Assembly (NCBI GenBank): GCA_963675135.1
Contig: OY776119.1
Location: 11,261,156 to 11,325,155 of the forward strand
Origin: Galeopsis tetrahit
Lineage: Eukaryota > Streptophyta > Magnoliopsida > Lamiales > Lamiaceae
Reading direction: 5' to 3'
Length of the DNA stretch: 64,000 bases
Shown here: positions 61,301 through 64,000 of the stretch, piece by piece
How the letters are laid out: each line of letters starts with the position of its first letter
Numbering within the stretch: position 1 is the first letter of the stretch
The notes under the pieces: generated by a model
Database searches by the model: none
What the model was told of the DNA's origin: nothing
Seen by the model: only the letters and a program-made list of their open reading frames with translations
Translations under genes and position numbers: made by a program

Positions 61301-61419
61301 TGACGGCCATTGAAATAGACAGCATTCTCCACAAAAATGCCCTTCTTGCGCATCCACAAGTTCGAATCAAAAGTTCCTGCTACTTGGTTAGCTTCATTGA
61401 TAATATTGATAGTTGCCAT
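58363..61419 (-). CDS. Sirevirus extra ORF (env-like position), 1018 aa, function unknown
   Basis: Intact frame between pol and the 3' LTR, on the same strand. Residues 1 to about 250 form a globular part with VVEFYLQLQG...GHKVTITRDILEVMLDLP, resembling the N-terminal domain found in many plant retrotransposon extra ORFs. Residues about 255-460 are a low-complexity Ser/Thr/Pro/Gln-rich tract with basic clusters (RSVRRKL). About 560-650 is acidic. About 665-800 is predicted coiled coil rich in Glu, Lys and Gln. About 810-870 is strongly basic with QKKRK, nuclear-signal-like. A conserved-looking C-terminal region follows. I see no signal peptide and no transmembrane segment, so an envelope role is not supported. 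A nuclear or chromatin-related role is only a guess. Confidence 0.75.
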   Translation of the reverse strand: MATINIINEANQVAGTFDSNLWMRKKGIFVENAVYFNGRHSAENQAILTMCEECGLRKFLESFPVNVYEPEVVEFYLQLQGDKNGVHSMLAGHKVTITRDILEVMLDLPQGPVDILTYKAGEEKECVGRWSGVETETLTNLKKDVLPTGLQFLMDIAGKCLLGQHHSQDALSSFKIRIMAAIIDRVQGDWQGFFLERLMTEKEKVLFDEDTMEFSLKSKLGFGNKLSFLLPQLVKKPYWSNPKKFHHGKFLMKKESVQFEQENPLEHSQEIEAEESGASMYQSEDDQTEVRSKSRHDPSSTTLRRGRSATAASEPTVRFVETVVQSSSDEQEVSVPSPIAVHKRTKSRSVRRKLVVVSPTPSNSEPSQTETQNPQPSCSGGSDHYFSETQNTPHSSPQLTNFEPTSIPTPQHQTSHQPSPHQSPFQVHAHSTEHEFEPSTEPIDISSSPEPEFIAPKPADLMEYTICDKEDRIRIDLRITLLKQFPGLDESSVEFEKLLRIGTWVYLKRSTLKENLAIVEGMGGASIFDDWEAEQMQAAGVNSFLELVTPESVVLLVERLTGIKYTVEKITTPNFDEDLFSEEKGVDETEAAETDFMEIDEDIVNATEVFENTVVIEETEVVEIQDVNAEELESIPIHPTDPIEDVQEQIRTGPVEKDSDISEFEMLKKQNAELQAKLEAAVHMFQEATERMNKMHSEHSYERVMEHTMSKFFDLHRVQEKNLSQVLHKKLEQHISSLKEWHDEAKKGEDRTRQVMEQTQSQQAQLVVSQDELRAEIHMLNEKLKQRKQQKQQGQEIVEKRPEIAGSSSQKKRKLVLSDEEQQEEEAGRMTRSKSKMKAVLTSEEESLKKKKEKDVKFLKTRFDNRVAALKKKMNAQKKAEGKQFDKDFQDENFVDFIVLTEHMEYWKNLKKKWQIANFIVKKFGDHSSKEAEFVDFEEFMLNIDQEFWEDIAQVANRAGTKILCPEEPNWEPPRLESGEPDYKEINNIIAEIIKEEGITDHQHMMDIKARMYVAFRI

Positions 61420-62745
61420 TTGAGAATTTTGTAGAAATCAGATTTTCAGAAGTTATGAGCTTAAGATATTTCCAGAAATGAGCTCGTAAGAACGAAGAAG
61501 ATGAAGTGTGATTGTTTTTGTTAAATTCAAAACCAATCTAGGGCTAGGATTGAATTAGATTATTACAAAGAATGGTTGGGATTAAATCTCGAAATTCGAG
61601 TTAAACAATAACTGTTCACATTCTAGTAACATTCTTAATTTTTGGAGCCAACTAGTGTTTGATAAATACACCACAATTTTTAGGTTAAAAATAGAGGAGT
61701 GTATTAATCTTCTCTATTAATAATAAAAAATATGAACAATTTTTGACTTAGAGGAATCTAAACCAAAAGACTGTTCTGATGCAAATCAGCACAGTAGTTT
61801 CCAAAACTATTTCACTTCATTTTCTTACAAGTATATAAAGAAAATATCACTTATCTGGATCAGCTGAGTACTGTGATCAGCTGAGTAACCTTTTTAGAAA
61901 TCAGATCAGTAGATGAATCAGCACAGTAGATTTCAGATCAGTAGATGGGTCAGCACAGTAATCCTCAGATCAGTACCCAAATTTCCTGATTTCATCTTTT
62001 TGTTATCAGCACAGTAATCCTCAGATCAGTACTGTGTCAGATCAGTAGATTTCTTGTAGACAGATTAGTAGTTAACAAGTCTTTCTGTAGACAGATTAGT
62101 CAGTAATCAGATTAGTTCTGTAGAATAACTGAATTGTAATCAGATCAGTACTGTAGACAAATAAACTTTGTAATCAGCACAGTTCTGTAGACAAGTCAAT
62201 GTATTAATCAGAATATATTTGTAGACTGCTATAGTCTGTAATCAGATCAGTACTGTAGACAAATAAACTTTTTAATCAGCACAGTTCTGTAGACAAGTCA
62301 ATGTATTAATCAGAATATATCTGTAGACTGCTATAGTCTGTAATCAGATCAGTTCCCCCTTCAATGGAGAATTCCTCTTCTGTGCCTGTTTCACCTTGGT
62401 AGAAGTGTTAGTTCATGAGATATAAGTGTAAAACAGTACAGATTAGTAACAATATGTTTAATTTAATGATCACATCAAGGTTTATGCTAAAGTGACTTAG
62501 TGATCTGAGTCAACAAAAGGATCTTTAAGAAATCACAGATTCCCCCTTAATGTATGTTCTCAGTGTCCCTCAGCTTTACCAGCTTCCTCATTGGGATTAA
62601 GGTCACTTTAGTAACCTTGTTACCTGTATTAGTGATCTGACATAGGATTGTCTCTTCTGAATGTTGAATTTTTGATGTACTGCTCTTACTTTCTGCTTTA
62701 TCTTCCTCTTGGTATAAGATCAGTACCTGAAATGTTAGCACAGTT
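61420..62745. repeat. Repeat-rich spacer between Sirevirus pol and the extra ORF
   Basis: Holds many ATCAGCACAGTA and AGATCAGTA words (about 61780-62360), plus a tandem duplication of 102 bp (copies beginning CTGTAGACAAATAAACTTT at 62151 and 62253). Polypurine cores lie near 62353 and 62540. No long ORF is present. It could hold the splice acceptor or promoter for the extra ORF, which is not demonstrated. Confidence 0.7.
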
Positions 62746-64000
62746 CTATATACAAACAGAATCCATATCTATCAATCCTAAACTAATGCACAATTCTCTG
62801 AATCTCACTTCAGCCAATGGTTTTGTAAAAATGTCAGCTCTTTGAATATCAGTATGAATCTTTTCCATTCTAATATTCTTCTTTTCAACATGATCCCTAA
62901 TAAAATGATGCCTAATGTCAACATGTTTGCATCTAGTATGTAAAACAGGATTTTGAGTGATGGCAATGGCACTATTACTGTCACAATATATAGGTACATT
63001 AGATTCTACAACATTGTAATCTCTGAGTTGTTGTATTAGCCAAAGAAGCTGACTACAACAACTACCTGCAACCATATATTCTGCTTCAGTAGTAGAAGTT
63101 GCCACACTTGTTTGTTTCTTTGAAAACCATGAAATGAGCTTAGTTCCTAAGAATTGACATGAACCTGAAGTAGATTTTCTATCTATTTTGCAACCTCCAA
63201 AGTCCGAGTCTGAATAACCACTTAAAGATATATCATCATCTGCAGGATACCATAATCCTCGATTAATGGTCCCCTTTAGATATTTCAATATCCTTTTAGC
63301 AGCTTCCAGATGACTTTCCTTGGGGTTTGCTTGAAATCTTGCACATACTCCAACAGAAAAAGCAATATCAGGTCTGCTGGCAGTTAGATAGAGTAGAGAG
63401 CCAATTAAAGCACGATAGTGAGGTTGGTCAGAAGACTTACCTCCTTCATCAGGATCCATTCTGTATGTAGGTTGCATGGGCACACCAACTGTCTTACAGG
63501 TTTTAATACCAAATTTATCTAGCAAATTCTTAGTGTACTTTGCTTGATTTATAAAGATACCTTCTGAAGTTTGTTTTACTTGAAGACCAAGAAAATATGT
63601 CATTTCTCCCATCATAGACATTTCAAATTTACTTTGCATGAGTGTAGAAAAGCTTTCACTCAAGGTTTTGTTGGGTGATCCAAAGATAATATCATCCACA
63701 TAAATTTGAACAAGTAATATATCATTACCTTCTTGTCTTCTAAACAAAGTTCTATCAACTTTGCCTTTTGTAAAACCATTTTCAAGTAAGAATAAAGAAA
63801 GAGTATCATACCATGCTCTTGGGGCTTGTTTCAATCCATAGAGTGCTTTCTTTAACCTGTATACTTGGTGACTATTCACTTCAAAACCAGGTGGTTGTTC
63901 TACATAAACTTCTTCAGCAAGTATACCATTCAAAAATGCACTTTTCACATCCATTTGATACACAGTAAATTTCATATGTGCAGCATAAGCAAGGAACAAT
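62746..64000 (-). CDS. Sirevirus pol, C-terminal part: reverse transcriptase and RNase H
   Basis: Open frame of 417 codons running off the window edge. It has the Copia RT motifs QMDVKSAFLNG, LKKALYGLKQAPRAW and the active-site YVDD (in QIYVDDIIFGS), the GSLLYLTASRPDI thumb region, and RNase H with SGYSDSDFGG, STTEAEYM and CDSNSAIAI. It ends in the family-typical ADIFTKPL...FRELCISLGL tail. No stop or frameshift is seen. The N-terminal gag, protease and integrase parts are outside the window, so whether the whole polyprotein is intact is unknown. Confidence 0.85.
   Translation of the reverse strand, partial: LFLAYAAHMKFTVYQMDVKSAFLNGILAEEVYVEQPPGFEVNSHQVYRLKKALYGLKQAPRAWYDTLSLFLLENGFTKGKVDRTLFRRQEGNDILLVQIYVDDIIFGSPNKTLSESFSTLMQSKFEMSMMGEMTYFLGLQVKQTSEGIFINQAKYTKNLLDKFGIKTCKTVGVPMQPTYRMDPDEGGKSSDQPHYRALIGSLLYLTASRPDIAFSVGVCARFQANPKESHLEAAKRILKYLKGTINRGLWYPADDDISLSGYSDSDFGGCKIDRKSTSGSCQFLGTKLISWFSKKQTSVATSTTEAEYMVAGSCCSQLLWLIQQLRDYNVVESNVPIYCDSNSAIAITQNPVLHTRCKHVDIRHHFIRDHVEKKNIRMEKIHTDIQRADIFTKPLAEVRFRELCISLGLIDMDSVCI

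Larger units (their letters stand above)
56443..64000 (-). mobile_element. Sirevirus-type Copia retrotransposon, 3' part, nested in the Gypsy 3' LTR
   Basis: On the minus strand the window holds, from high to low coordinate, the end of pol (RT and RNase H), a repeat-rich spacer, a 1018-codon extra ORF, a polypurine tract and the 3' LTR. The order pol, extra ORF, LTR is the Sirevirus (SIRE1/Maximus) plan. The outer end TGTTGG abuts GATTC of the Gypsy LTR. Gag, protease, integrase and the 5' LTR would lie beyond the window. Confidence 0.85.

Overview
The window is nuclear DNA from a flowering plant, almost certainly a eudicot. It is AT-rich, its genes carry many short GT-AG introns, and about half of it is plant-type transposable elements (Copia, Gypsy/Tat, Sirevirus, L1-type LINE, CACTA, hAT and MITEs). 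A decayed piece of the plastid gene rpoA is also present. The species cannot be named from the sequence.

Region 1 (about 0.8-34.5 kb) is a tandem array on the minus strand with the unit [ferric-chelate reductase (FRO) - DUF819 membrane protein], present three times. The three FRO genes (1693-5386, 9703-13262, 25276-28850) each assemble into eight exons of the same lengths (151, 94, 180, 235, 328, 238, 707, 140 nt) and an open frame of 690 codons, so all three look functional. The DUF819 partners have diverged in fate. The 30861-34457 copy is an intact six-exon gene of 437 codons with a plastid-targeting-like N-terminus. The 14882-18830 copy has lost both ends. The 7437-8190 copy is a small internally deleted chimera. 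As I recall, Arabidopsis also has FRO genes next to a DUF819 gene on chromosome 5, so the pairing may be old. Units 2 and 3 are the most alike. A diverged FRO first exon near 0.8-1.0 kb and a spacer block near 41.2 kb suggest the array was once larger.

Region 2 (18.9-24.3 kb and 34.7-41.2 kb) holds spacers loaded with mobile DNA: a CACTA element nested in a Stowaway-like MITE, an internally deleted Copia element with intact ends, a Tourist-like MITE, other inverted-repeat elements, and a broken 5-kb LINE that itself carries a hAT-type MITE. The corresponding spacer between units 1 and 2 shows the empty sites for several of these insertions.

Region 3 (41.4-42.5 kb) is the 3' half of a fourth, more divergent DUF819 gene. 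Its intron contains a foldback rich in TTGAC cores. Its first exons are not found in the window and could lie beyond the transposon nest.

Region 4 (43.7-64 kb) is a transposon nest: an rpoA fragment, a headless Copia element, a Tat-type Gypsy element with nearly identical LTRs but a ruined interior full of minisatellites, and, inserted in its 3' LTR, a Sirevirus-type Copia element. The Sirevirus keeps an open reverse transcriptase/RNase H frame that runs off the window and an intact 1018-codon extra ORF of unknown function. No bacterial-type operons, CRISPR arrays or rRNA genes were seen.
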